Assembly (NCBI RefSeq): GCF_009832745.1
Contig: NZ_VRMJ01000033.1
Coordinates: 1 to 64,000 of the forward strand
Length of the DNA stretch: 64,000 nt
Reading direction: 5' to 3'
Source of the DNA: Polaribacter septentrionalilitoris
Lineage (GTDB): Bacteria; Bacteroidota; Bacteroidia; Flavobacteriales; Flavobacteriaceae
In this document: one piece after another, positions 1 to 8,164 of the stretch
Layout: each line of letters starts with the position of its first letter
Numbering within the stretch: position 1 is the first letter of the stretch
Notes under the pieces: model-generated
The model's database searches: none
What the model was told of the DNA's origin: nothing
Seen by the model: only the letters and a program-made list of their open reading frames with translations
Program-made: the position numbers and the translations under genes

Positions 1-136
1 AGAACATCTTTTTACCATGAAGTACTTTGGCATAATAATCTACTTTAGTAGTTACTGATAAGTTGGATAAAAGAGCTTCTGGTATAACTCTCAATAATTG
101 ATTTACTGAAATTTTATGATCTTTAAAAACTGACAT
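1..136 (-). CDS. Probable transposase, N-terminal fragment (cut by window edge)
   Basis: An open frame starts at an ATG (complement 134-136) and runs off the left edge after 45 codons. The peptide begins MSVFKDHKISVNQLL and continues with a segment reading VIPEALLSNLS then KVDYYAKVLHGKKMF. The pattern of an N-terminal hydrophobic helix, then Ile-Pro, then a Tyr-Tyr-Lys segment resembles the N-terminal domain of IS4-type transposases common in Bacteroidota. That match is from memory of the family, and the DDE catalytic region lies outside the window. No terminal inverted repeat could be identified between 137 and 238. It could also be an unrelated short protein. Confidence 0.45.
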   Translation of the reverse strand, partial: MSVFKDHKISVNQLLRVIPEALLSNLSVTTKVDYYAKVLHGKKMF

Positions 137-238
137 AAATAGCTGATTATCAGATAAAAAGATACGTAAATATTATCAAATAAACAAGCTAAATAGTTGA
201 TTTTTAGTTTCTTAAATAGTAATTTATAAAACAAAAAA

Positions 239-260
239 GTCGGAAGAAAAATCTTCCGAC
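239..260 (-). terminator. Intrinsic terminator of the DUF3857/MORN operon
   Basis: Perfect 9-bp stem (GTCGGAAGA / TCTTCCGAC) around a 4-base loop, followed on the minus strand by six T residues (A-run at 233-238 on the plus strand). It lies about 45 bases downstream of the stop codon of the last gene of the minus-strand operon. The remaining sequence from 137 to 303 is AT-rich and shows nothing else recognisable. Confidence 0.85.
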
Positions 261-303
261 CATGACTAGCAATATGCTCCCTTTTTACTTTTTATAAGAT
301 GAC

Positions 304-2268
304 CTATTTTGGTTCTAACAACAACACAATTTTATTAAAATCGGCAGCACTATTAATTACGGTTCTGTATTCTTCATATACAGGAACTTCTATAATATTT
401 TCTCTGTAATGTTCATCTGCAGTTACAATAAGTTTGTTTCCTTCTAATTTGTAATACGATTTAAAAGAGAACAACTCTTTACCATCTTTAGCAAACGAAT
501 TGTCTATATTAATATCATCTAAATTGGTAATTTTATAGCCTTCTGGAATGTTAATGGTTAAGGTTCTGTAATAACTTCTATGAAACTGTTCTTCTAGAGG
601 TAATACTCTTTCTTTTTCTTGATACAATTGTACTTGTGGACCAATCAAATCGCCTAATTTAAATAAGTACTTTCTTCCTGCTTTTTCTACAAAAGCCTCT
701 GTCGTAAAATCTACTATAAATTGCAATGGTTTTACACCAAACAATTCAGATTCTCCATTTACTAATTTTCTTTCTTTAATCTCTAAATCTTTGGTGATGT
801 TTTCGATAAAATCATCTATCAACTCATCTCTTTTTTCACCTTGAATTAAGTGCATAAATGGCTGAATGTTCATGGCATAATAGCCATTAAAAGATCTATC
901 AAAATGAACATTGTTTTCATTTAAATTCTCTTTGTTAAAATCTACAGTTATATTCATGGTATCTACTGTATTTTTAACTTCTACAGGTTTGATGTATTTA
1001 ATTTTACTCACTGCAGATTTATAATCACCAATTACTACTTCTTTGATAAACAAACCATAATTATCCATCAAATAAGGCATTGGAAAACCATATCTTGTGC
1101 CAGAAGCATTTGGTGATAAGTATTTTTGAGATGATGTAAAATATAGTAAGAAATCAGTTAAAAAATTAGTTGCTTCAAAATCTGTATCGAACTTTATTTT
1201 CTTTCTATCACTGGTTAAAACTAACTCATGTTTAATGTTAAGTGTTCTTAAAACAGCAATGTATAGTTTAATAATTCCTGTTTCATTTGCTACTTTGTTT
1301 GTTAATATTTGTTCTAAATCTTGTAATTCTGCATTGTAAACATCTTGACTATATACGTTAGTTTTAATGTAAAAATCAACCTGTCTTATTATCGCTTCTT
1401 CATCTGCGTCTTCTGCTAATTTTAACTCTTTTATAAAGTCATTGATTAAAGTTTGGGTCTTTTTTGAATATTCTGGGTAATAAGAACCATATAAATTTTG
1501 TGCAATAGTATTGTAAGCAATAATTCCTGTGGCATTTGTTGCTGTATTTCCATCTAATTTATATACCAAGAATTTTTTTGAAGCTTCATAGGCTGCTTGG
1601 TATTCGCTTTCTAATTTTTCCATGTTTGTCACATGAAGTTTCCAATGTAATTTATCTGAAGTTACCGTATCTTTTTGAACTTCAGATAAACCATTAAAAC
1701 TTTTAAAAGCAAACACTAAATTACTTGGTGAGAATAGATCAAACTCTATTGTATTTTTGTTAAATGCAGCTTGTAAATTAACTCTTTTCCCTGTATAGGA
1801 TGGTGGTCTTTTTACCACATACATATACTCAATAAAACTTCCTTTTGTGATTCCTTCTAAAGCAAAATATTTATAAGTTCTACCTGATTCTTCATCTTTA
1901 GCCGTAAGTATTTTAGACTTATCTAGATTTACTAATTTTCCTTCTGTGGTAATTACTCTAGCTTTGTTTACTTGCAGTTCTGCTCTCGATGAAAAAGGCA
2001 AATAAATTTTGTTATATTCTTCTATAGCATCATCTGAGTTTAACCATAAAATTTTGTGTTCTAAGAAATACTCTACTAAATTGCGTTGTTCGAAAGCAAA
2101 TTCTGTTACTGTTTTTTCTTTTAAAGCAATTAAATCTTCTGTTGTTCCTTCTTTTACTTTATAATTTGGAGCTGCTTCCCAATCATAACTCTTAAAAAAT
2201 AATTCTTGAGAAATTGCAAATTGTGATATAAACAATAGGGCAATTAGTATTCTATTTTTGATGTTCAT
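304..2268 (-). CDS. Exported DUF3857 protein with degenerate transglutaminase-like region
   Basis: A 654-residue protein with an N-terminal signal peptide ending in Ala-Ile-Ser-Gln. The overall layout matches DUF3857 (roughly residues 50-220) followed by a transglutaminase-like fold (roughly 270-400) and a C-terminal beta-rich region. In the co-directional neighbour upstream the nucleophile sits in a Gly-Asp-Cys-Lys-Asp motif. Here the matching segment reads Ala-Asn-Glu-Thr-Gly, so the catalytic Cys is absent, and no obvious His follows. It is therefore probably a non-catalytic paralogue. The gene begins 6 bases after the neighbour's stop, so the two are surely co-transcribed. Function is unknown; a role in the periplasm or at the outer membrane is inferred from the signal peptide. 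Confidence 0.8.
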   Translation of the reverse strand: MNIKNRILIALLFISQFAISQELFFKSYDWEAAPNYKVKEGTTEDLIALKEKTVTEFAFEQRNLVEYFLEHKILWLNSDDAIEEYNKIYLPFSSRAELQVNKARVITTEGKLVNLDKSKILTAKDEESGRTYKYFALEGITKGSFIEYMYVVKRPPSYTGKRVNLQAAFNKNTIEFDLFSPSNLVFAFKSFNGLSEVQKDTVTSDKLHWKLHVTNMEKLESEYQAAYEASKKFLVYKLDGNTATNATGIIAYNTIAQNLYGSYYPEYSKKTQTLINDFIKELKLAEDADEEAIIRQVDFYIKTNVYSQDVYNAELQDLEQILTNKVANETGIIKLYIAVLRTLNIKHELVLTSDRKKIKFDTDFEATNFLTDFLLYFTSSQKYLSPNASGTRYGFPMPYLMDNYGLFIKEVVIGDYKSAVSKIKYIKPVEVKNTVDTMNITVDFNKENLNENNVHFDRSFNGYYAMNIQPFMHLIQGEKRDELIDDFIENITKDLEIKERKLVNGESELFGVKPLQFIVDFTTEAFVEKAGRKYLFKLGDLIGPQVQLYQEKERVLPLEEQFHRSYYRTLTINIPEGYKITNLDDINIDNSFAKDGKELFSFKSYYKLEGNKLIVTADEHYRENIIEVPVYEEYRTVINSAADFNKIVLLLEPK

Positions 2269-2274
2269 GTGTGT

Positions 2275-4221
2275 TTACTCTTTAATTAAGACTACAATTT
2301 CTTTATAGTTACGTTCTATTTTTTTAATCAACTTGTTTACTTCTTTTTGTTCTTCTACACTCAAGATCAAGAAATTTAGAATGATTTCATGGGTGTAAAT
2401 TACTTTATTTTCTTCTTTTTTATAGGTGATGTTACTTTCTAAAAACTCATTAGAAACAGACACATTTTCTGGCACATAATCTACTTTATAACCTTCAGGA
2501 ATTTCTAATGTAGTAGTGTATTTATGGTATCTTTTGTAATCGTATTCAATTGCATATTCACGTTTCTTATCCGTTTTAAAATAGGATAAATCTTTGTTTA
2601 GATTTAGGTTGATGTAGATTTCATTTCCTAATTTTTTTGAGTAATTTTTAATTTCAAAATCGTAATCAACTATAAAATCTTTATCATAATCATACTTATT
2701 GATTTCTTTAAAATTACCAATTAAAAACTTATTGTTTCCTTTGTTTAATTTTGCATTGTACAATTCTTGTAGTTTGATTTTTGTGTTTTCGTTTTCTAAA
2801 TCATGAAACAAATCAATTTTTGGATAGCCATCAATAGCTGTTGTTGATTTACCAATAACACTCCCACTTTTAATTTTAATAAGGGTATTATCTATAATCG
2901 AATTTACTTTCGCATCAACAACAGGTACTTTTTTAATCTTAAAGTCTTTACCATAAGAAACCAAAGCTTCTTTTCCTTGAATAAAAGAAGTTGGAATTCC
3001 GAATTTTATATACCGCCCAGTAGCATCTAAATAATACGTTCTTCCGTTTTTATCTTCGTAAGTAAGAATCATGTGATTGTCTACAACCGGAGTTGGAACT
3101 TCCTCATAAGTATAAGGTATTTTTCTGGTACCAATCCAAGTTAAATTTCCTTTAACTCCCGCAATTTCTAACATTCTATACAAAATGCTCGAATTATCTT
3201 TACAATCTCCATATTTTTTTCTAAAAACTTCATTTGATTCTCTTGGAATAAATCCGCCCAAAGCATATTCAAACGCAATATATTTTATGTTTTGTTGGGT
3301 CCAATAATATATAGCTTTTACTTTTTCTAAATCCGTTTTTTTATCTGCAGTAATTTTGTTGGTTAAAGCAATTAATTCTGGACTTGCAGGTTCTGTATTT
3401 ACATTTTCTACTAAAGAATAATACCAATCATACAAATTGGAAACTTTACCCAATAACTTTACTTCCTTTCTTTTTATTTTATATGAAGTGATGATTGGAA
3501 CAATGTGAGGTAAAAAAGTTTTAAAACTTGGTGTGTTTGCTTCAAAATCATATTCTTCTTGATTATTTAACTCCCAAGAATAAATAATTTTACCTCGTTT
3601 TTTGTCTTGTGAAAACTGAATTTTATCATCAGAAATGTTAAATTTTCTGAACTCTAAATTCACACCTTTATCGGCAATTATGGTTACTTTATTTTTTAAG
3701 ACAGGAAAATAATCACCAAAATAAAAAGGACTTAAAAATCTAGGGTTTTTAATATTTTGAGAATATTCTAACTTAGATTTTGAACCTTTTTGAAGATTAG
3801 GGTATACAAAGTTTAACGATTTTGAATCGTCATAAAAAGAATCATTGAGTTCATCTTTTTCTGTATACTTTTCGACCGCTGTTGATTCATATTTTTCACC
3901 ATTATAGGAAAGTGATTCTGCTGAAATTTTATCCAACTCAAAAAATGCAGAGAAATTCAATCTAGTTTTAGAATTATAGGTTGCAGATTCGTTCAAATAC
4001 AAATCTTCTTCTATAAACTTTTGGTTAATTTCTAACCCATCTTTATTAGCTTCTATAGTGATAATTGTTTCTTGATACAATCTTACTCTTGATGCTTCTG
4101 GGTATAATTTATTGTACTTTAAAAACTCAGGAGAATACTGAGCATTCAAGCTTGTAATTACTAATAAAAAAATGGCAATTAAACTATATCTATAAATTTT
4201 CTGTGTTGTATACATCTCCAT
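2275..4221 (-). CDS. Exported DUF3857/transglutaminase-like protein
   Basis: A 648-residue protein with a signal peptide (hydrophobic stretch near residues 12-25, ending Leu-Asn-Ala-Gln). DUF3857 occupies about residues 45-230 and a transglutaminase-like domain about 280-405. The expected catalytic triad is visible: Cys340 in Tyr-Gly-Asp-Cys-Lys-Asp, His383 in Asp-Asn-His-Met, and Asp399 in Tyr-Leu-Asp-Ala-Thr-Gly. Such proteins may cleave or cross-link peptide bonds in the periplasm; the substrate is unknown. The start overlaps the end of the upstream TPR/MORN gene by 32 bases (26 if the second Met at 4215 is used), which indicates translational coupling. Confidence 0.85.
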   Translation of the reverse strand: MEMYTTQKIYRYSLIAIFLLVITSLNAQYSPEFLKYNKLYPEASRVRLYQETIITIEANKDGLEINQKFIEEDLYLNESATYNSKTRLNFSAFFELDKISAESLSYNGEKYESTAVEKYTEKDELNDSFYDDSKSLNFVYPNLQKGSKSKLEYSQNIKNPRFLSPFYFGDYFPVLKNKVTIIADKGVNLEFRKFNISDDKIQFSQDKKRGKIIYSWELNNQEEYDFEANTPSFKTFLPHIVPIITSYKIKRKEVKLLGKVSNLYDWYYSLVENVNTEPASPELIALTNKITADKKTDLEKVKAIYYWTQQNIKYIAFEYALGGFIPRESNEVFRKKYGDCKDNSSILYRMLEIAGVKGNLTWIGTRKIPYTYEEVPTPVVDNHMILTYEDKNGRTYYLDATGRYIKFGIPTSFIQGKEALVSYGKDFKIKKVPVVDAKVNSIIDNTLIKIKSGSVIGKSTTAIDGYPKIDLFHDLENENTKIKLQELYNAKLNKGNNKFLIGNFKEINKYDYDKDFIVDYDFEIKNYSKKLGNEIYINLNLNKDLSYFKTDKKREYAIEYDYKRYHKYTTTLEIPEGYKVDYVPENVSVSNEFLESNITYKKEENKVIYTHEIILNFLILSVEEQKEVNKLIKKIERNYKEIVVLIKE

Positions 4222-7200
4222 TAAAATACTCCTTTTTCTTAATTAGTTTTCCTTCTTCATTGTAAAAATATGATATTCCATGTTTTAAATTATTCGAAAA
4301 CATAATTTCTTCCTTTCTATTACCATTTTTATAATAAAAAACTTCTTTTCCTTGTTTTTCTCCATGATAATATGTGACCTCTCTCTTTAGGGTACCGTCT
4401 TCGAAATATTCTTTTTTAGCCCCATGATAATTGCCGTTTACATAATTCATTTCTTCTTGTAAATTACCATTATAAAAATACGATTTGTATTGATTTACCA
4501 AATCTCCGTATTTAAACTCCATGGTTTTAGACGGCTTTCCATTATCAAAAAAACTCTCAATTTTACCACTTTCTCTATTTAAAGGTAACATAGCAATTTC
4601 TGTTCCATTTTTATCTAAATAGCTATACCCTATTAATTCTCCATGGTTATAAAAACGAACCAACTGTAATTTTCCAGAAATGTCATAAAATTCTTTACGT
4701 CCATGGTTTTTACCTTGATTGTATTCTGTTTCAGTTTCTTTGATACCATTTTCATAATACCTTACACTTTTTCCTACTTGTAAGTCATTTTCATAAGTAA
4801 ACTCTCCTTCAATTATCCCATCCTTGTAATAGTTAATAGTTTTTCCTTGGGTTTTTCCACTATTATAGGTTGATGTACTTTCTACTTTTCCATTTTCATA
4901 ATACCAGGTCCAAAGTCCGTGCTGTTCACCATTTAGATAATTTCCCGTTATTTTTTTATTCCCATTAAAATAGAAAACTTGGTATTTACCGTGTTTTACA
5001 CCATTTACATAAGAAATTTTAGTGTTTATTTTTGTATTAAAATGTTTAGATGTAACAATGTATTCATTTTTTTGTGAGGTATATTTTATTTTCTCAAATA
5101 CTTTTTCATCTTTTTGATAAATGGTTTCTAAAATTAAATCTCCAAATTTATATAAGTATAAAGATTCTAATTTACCATCTACACCATAATTTTTTTGTTG
5201 CCCATTAAGCTGTCCTTTATGAAAGAAATTAATTGCTTTAAGTGTTCCGTCTAAATAGTAATACCTCCACTCTCCATGCTGATTATCTTCTTTATACCAA
5301 CCTTGAGTACTCATTTGTTTATTGGGATGATACGCTACATAATACCCTTCTGCTACTCCGTCTTTGTATTGAGTTTTGTATTCTATATTTCCGTTTTTAT
5401 AGTAGGAAAAATGCTCTCCAATAATGTTATTTTCTTTATAGTTTCCTTTATTTATTAATACTCCATTATTGGAGTAAAATTTCCATTCTCCAACTTTTCC
5501 TCCTGAGATATCGTATAAACCTTCTGCGGTTTTATTTCCTTTGGGAGAAAAGCCTTGATAATAAAACTCACCACCTTTCTTTTTACCTTCTTTTAAAATA
5601 GAGCCATTTTTATTATAAAATTTATACGCTACAATTTCTCCTCTTTTGTACACATATTCATAGAATAATTTCCCATCTGTATCGAAGTATCTATACAAAT
5701 CATCTAACTTACCTTTTTTGTAAGAGTATTCTGCTTGAAGTTTTCCGTTAGTATAATACATTTTCCAATCTCCTTCATAAGATCCCTCTAAACTCTGGCC
5801 AATTTCACTTGGTTTACCATTTGAATGATACTGTTTAAAGCTTCCATGTACTTCTCCATTAACATACTCTATTTCTGATGATATGGACTTATTATAGTGA
5901 TATACGGTTTCAAGACCTTCTTTTTTCCCTGATATATAAGTTGATTTTGCATAGAGATTTCCGTTGGCATAATATTCGAAAACATCACCATCAATTTCTC
6001 CTTTCTTATATGGTATTTCAAACTCAATTAACTGTTCTCCAACTTTAAAAAAAGATTTATAATCACCATCTAAGAGTCCGGACTTGAAATATTTTCTCTC
6101 AATTAATGCTCCTTTGTTATTGAAGTACTCATATAAATCATTTAGTGAGTCATTTTTATAAATAGAATTTATATGTTTTTTTCCATTGCTGTAAAACATA
6201 AAGTTTTTTCCGTTAAGCAATCCTTCTTTGTACTCTGCAGTTTCTTTTATGTTGTTTTTATTATCAAGCCAAGTCCATTTTCCAATTCTTTTTCCATTTT
6301 TATCAAAATTTCCTTTCGCAAATTTTTGACCCGACTCATTATAAAATTCCCATATACCAACTGGTTTTTCATCTTCTAATTTTCCTATTGCATTAACATA
6401 AGAATCACTATATTGAAAAGTAACATCTTGCTCTTTACCATTAAACTGAATGGTGTTTTTTGCCACTATGCTTTTCCATTTGGTTTTTAAATCATCTAAA
6501 AATGCAATAATATTGTCTGTTTTTTTTTGAATTACTTTTTTATACTTTTGATTTTCTATAGCATAGGTTAAAGTATAAATGAAATCATCAAACTTATTAT
6601 TTTTAATTATCCATTGATAAAACGAAACATAGGTTTTATCCCAAAAACCTCCATTTCCTTTAAAATCTTTTAACTGCGTTATCATTGCATGATTTTGTTT
6701 TGTTAATGGAACTTTTATAGGGTTTTTAATTTTGTAATTGGTGTTAAGAGCAATTTTGCTGGTTAGGATTAAATCTATTTCCTCAAAACTATCATCTGCA
6801 TCTTCTAATTGTAATTTAGGATTTCTTTTGTTAGGGTTCTTAACTCTTACAACATTGTTTAAAGATTTTAGAGTTTCAAAAACTCCAGCAGCATCTGGCT
6901 CTAGAAGAATAAACATATTAAAGCACATTAATGCTTGTGCAAACCTTTCTTGCTTGTAAAAAATATTACCAATTCGTAAATGAGGATTTCTATAGGTAGG
7001 ATTATAGGTTATTGCTTTTTTATATGCATTAATTGCTTCGTTCAATTTCCCTTTTGTTTCTAAAAGATAACCTTTATTGTACCATAGTAAATAGTTTTTA
7101 GGATATAACTTTATCCCCTCGTTATAGTTTTCTAATGCTTCATCATCTCTCTTTAAGTTTGTTAGCGCAACACCTTTATTGGTATAGAAAAATGCTTTGG

Positions 7201-7471
7201 AATGGTTATGATTCCCTTGAATTCCTTGATTTGTAATTTCTAATGCTTCTTTGTACTTTTTTAATTGTAATAAATAATAAGATTTTGATGTTAATAGAGA
7301 AAAGTACGCAGAATCATTCTTATTGATTTTGTTGATAATCTTTAAGATTTTTTCTGGTTGGCTTTCTTTTTTAACTTTTTCTGTTATTTCAGTATAATCT
7401 ACAAACGGTATTTTTTCTTGTGAGTAGCAAAAATTTGCCACAAAGAGCATAGCAATAATTATTTTTTTCAT
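4190..7471 (-). CDS. Exported TPR and MORN-variant repeat protein
   Basis: The frame is open from 7519, but the ATG at 7471 is preferred: it gives a clean signal peptide (MKKIIIAMLFVANFCYSQ), whereas the longer form begins inside the terminator at 7485-7513. The mature protein of about 1075 residues has tetratricopeptide repeats near residues 35-205. From roughly residue 370 to the end it carries more than twenty MORN-variant repeats of the type (Tyr)-Tyr-x-x-Asn-Gly-Lys followed by a short beta turn (YwqK-like family). These repeats form extended beta ladders used for protein or lipid contact; no catalytic motif was seen. It is the first gene of an operon with two DUF3857 proteins, suggesting a shared envelope function. 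The substrate or partner is not known. Confidence 0.85.
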   Translation of the reverse strand: MKKIIIAMLFVANFCYSQEKIPFVDYTEITEKVKKESQPEKILKIINKINKNDSAYFSLLTSKSYYLLQLKKYKEALEITNQGIQGNHNHSKAFFYTNKGVALTNLKRDDEALENYNEGIKLYPKNYLLWYNKGYLLETKGKLNEAINAYKKAITYNPTYRNPHLRIGNIFYKQERFAQALMCFNMFILLEPDAAGVFETLKSLNNVVRVKNPNKRNPKLQLEDADDSFEEIDLILTSKIALNTNYKIKNPIKVPLTKQNHAMITQLKDFKGNGGFWDKTYVSFYQWIIKNNKFDDFIYTLTYAIENQKYKKVIQKKTDNIIAFLDDLKTKWKSIVAKNTIQFNGKEQDVTFQYSDSYVNAIGKLEDEKPVGIWEFYNESGQKFAKGNFDKNGKRIGKWTWLDNKNNIKETAEYKEGLLNGKNFMFYSNGKKHINSIYKNDSLNDLYEYFNNKGALIERKYFKSGLLDGDYKSFFKVGEQLIEFEIPYKKGEIDGDVFEYYANGNLYAKSTYISGKKEGLETVYHYNKSISSEIEYVNGEVHGSFKQYHSNGKPSEIGQSLEGSYEGDWKMYYTNGKLQAEYSYKKGKLDDLYRYFDTDGKLFYEYVYKRGEIVAYKFYNKNGSILKEGKKKGGEFYYQGFSPKGNKTAEGLYDISGGKVGEWKFYSNNGVLINKGNYKENNIIGEHFSYYKNGNIEYKTQYKDGVAEGYYVAYHPNKQMSTQGWYKEDNQHGEWRYYYLDGTLKAINFFHKGQLNGQQKNYGVDGKLESLYLYKFGDLILETIYQKDEKVFEKIKYTSQKNEYIVTSKHFNTKINTKISYVNGVKHGKYQVFYFNGNKKITGNYLNGEQHGLWTWYYENGKVESTSTYNSGKTQGKTINYYKDGIIEGEFTYENDLQVGKSVRYYENGIKETETEYNQGKNHGRKEFYDISGKLQLVRFYNHGELIGYSYLDKNGTEIAMLPLNRESGKIESFFDNGKPSKTMEFKYGDLVNQYKSYFYNGNLQEEMNYVNGNYHGAKKEYFEDGTLKREVTYYHGEKQGKEVFYYKNGNRKEEIMFSNNLKHGISYFYNEEGKLIKKKEYFNGDVYNTENL

Positions 7472-7484
7472 AAAATCTAAAATA

Positions 7485-7513
7485 AAAAAAGAGAGAAAGA
7501 TGCTCTCTTTTTT
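7485..7513 (-). terminator. Intrinsic terminator after the sulfur/HMA operon
   Basis: Perfect 11-bp inverted repeat (AAAAAAGAGAG / CTCTCTTTTTT) with a 7-base loop, lying 9 bases past the stop of the HMA protein gene. On the minus strand it reads as a hairpin followed by a T-run. It separates the sulfur-handling genes from the MORN operon, whose promoter would then have to lie in the few bases before 7471 or within this region. Confidence 0.8.
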
Positions 7514-7522
7514 GAACATTTT

Positions 7523-7792
7523 TTAAGCGTCTATTCTTCCTACAGCACAACTTACAAAAGATTTTGCTTTGTGTACTAGAGTGTTTTCATCTCCTACTTC
7601 TGGGTATCCTAATTTAGACAACTTTATCTTAACAGCATCTAAAGTTGAGGTTTCTGAAGAAATAGTAACTATTGAATTTTCTACATCAATTGCTACATCT
7701 TCTACACCTTGTATAGAAGAGATTCCTTTTTTTATAGTTGCAGCACAACCACCACATTTTAAATTTTCTATTTTAATATTTGTTTTCATCAT
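7523..7792 (-). CDS. Heavy-metal-associated (HMA) domain protein
   Basis: A small soluble metal-binding protein. The core carries the HMA signature Leu-Lys-Cys-Gly-Gly-Cys-Ala-Ala-Thr-Ile near the N-terminus, with the beta-alpha-beta-beta-alpha-beta pattern of copper chaperones such as CopZ. A further Cys lies near the C-terminus (Phe-Val-Ser-Cys-Ala-Val-Gly). The frame opens at 7813, but the adjacent ATG codons at 7792 and 7789 give the usual HMA start (MMKTNIKIEN) and avoid the 19-base overlap with the rhodanese gene. A Cys-Gly-Gly-Cys pair usually binds Cu(I). Its place at the end of a sulfur operon suggests a link between copper and reactive sulfur, but that is inference. Confidence 0.8.
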   Translation of the reverse strand: MMKTNIKIENLKCGGCAATIKKGISSIQGVEDVAIDVENSIVTISSETSTLDAVKIKLSKLGYPEVGDENTLVHKAKSFVSCAVGRIDA

Positions 7793-7794
7793 AT

Positions 7795-8160
7795 TTAGTT
7801 TTCTGTTTTCCACTTTGTATAACCTCCTAAAACATTATACACTATAAATCCTTTTTCTTTTAATATTACAGCAGCTTTGCCACTTCTATTTCCACTTCTA
7901 CAAAACAAATACACTGGTTTTGTTTTGTCTAACTTGTTGGTTGCTTTCATTGCAAAATCTGTGTCAAAATAATTTACAAAAAGTGCAGACTCGATACTTC
8001 CTTGTTCTATTTCTATTGGAGTTCTTACATCTAGAAGTTGTATTTTATCTTTACTGAGCAACTCTTTTAATTCTTGTGTTGTTATAGTATTTATATCTTG
8101 TTTTTTAGTACAATTTATAAACAAACAGCCTGAAAAAAATAAATAAATTAAATGTTTCAT
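7795..8160 (-). CDS. Rhodanese-like lipoprotein
   Basis: A 121-residue protein with a lipoprotein signal peptide; the lipobox Phe-Ile-Asn-Cys puts the lipidated Cys at residue 17. One rhodanese domain follows (residues about 25-120) with the active-site loop Leu-Phe-Cys-Arg-Ser-Gly-Asn-Arg-Ser, catalytic Cys87. It would carry a persulfide for sulfane-sulfur transfer on the periplasmic side of a membrane. It starts 4 bases downstream of the persulfide dioxygenase-like gene, so the two are likely an operon. The family is certain; the physiological sulfur donor and acceptor are not. Confidence 0.9.
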   Translation of the reverse strand: MKHLIYLFFSGCLFINCTKKQDINTITTQELKELLSKDKIQLLDVRTPIEIEQGSIESALFVNYFDTDFAMKATNKLDKTKPVYLFCRSGNRSGKAAVILKEKGFIVYNVLGGYTKWKTEN

Positions 8161-8164
8161 AAAG

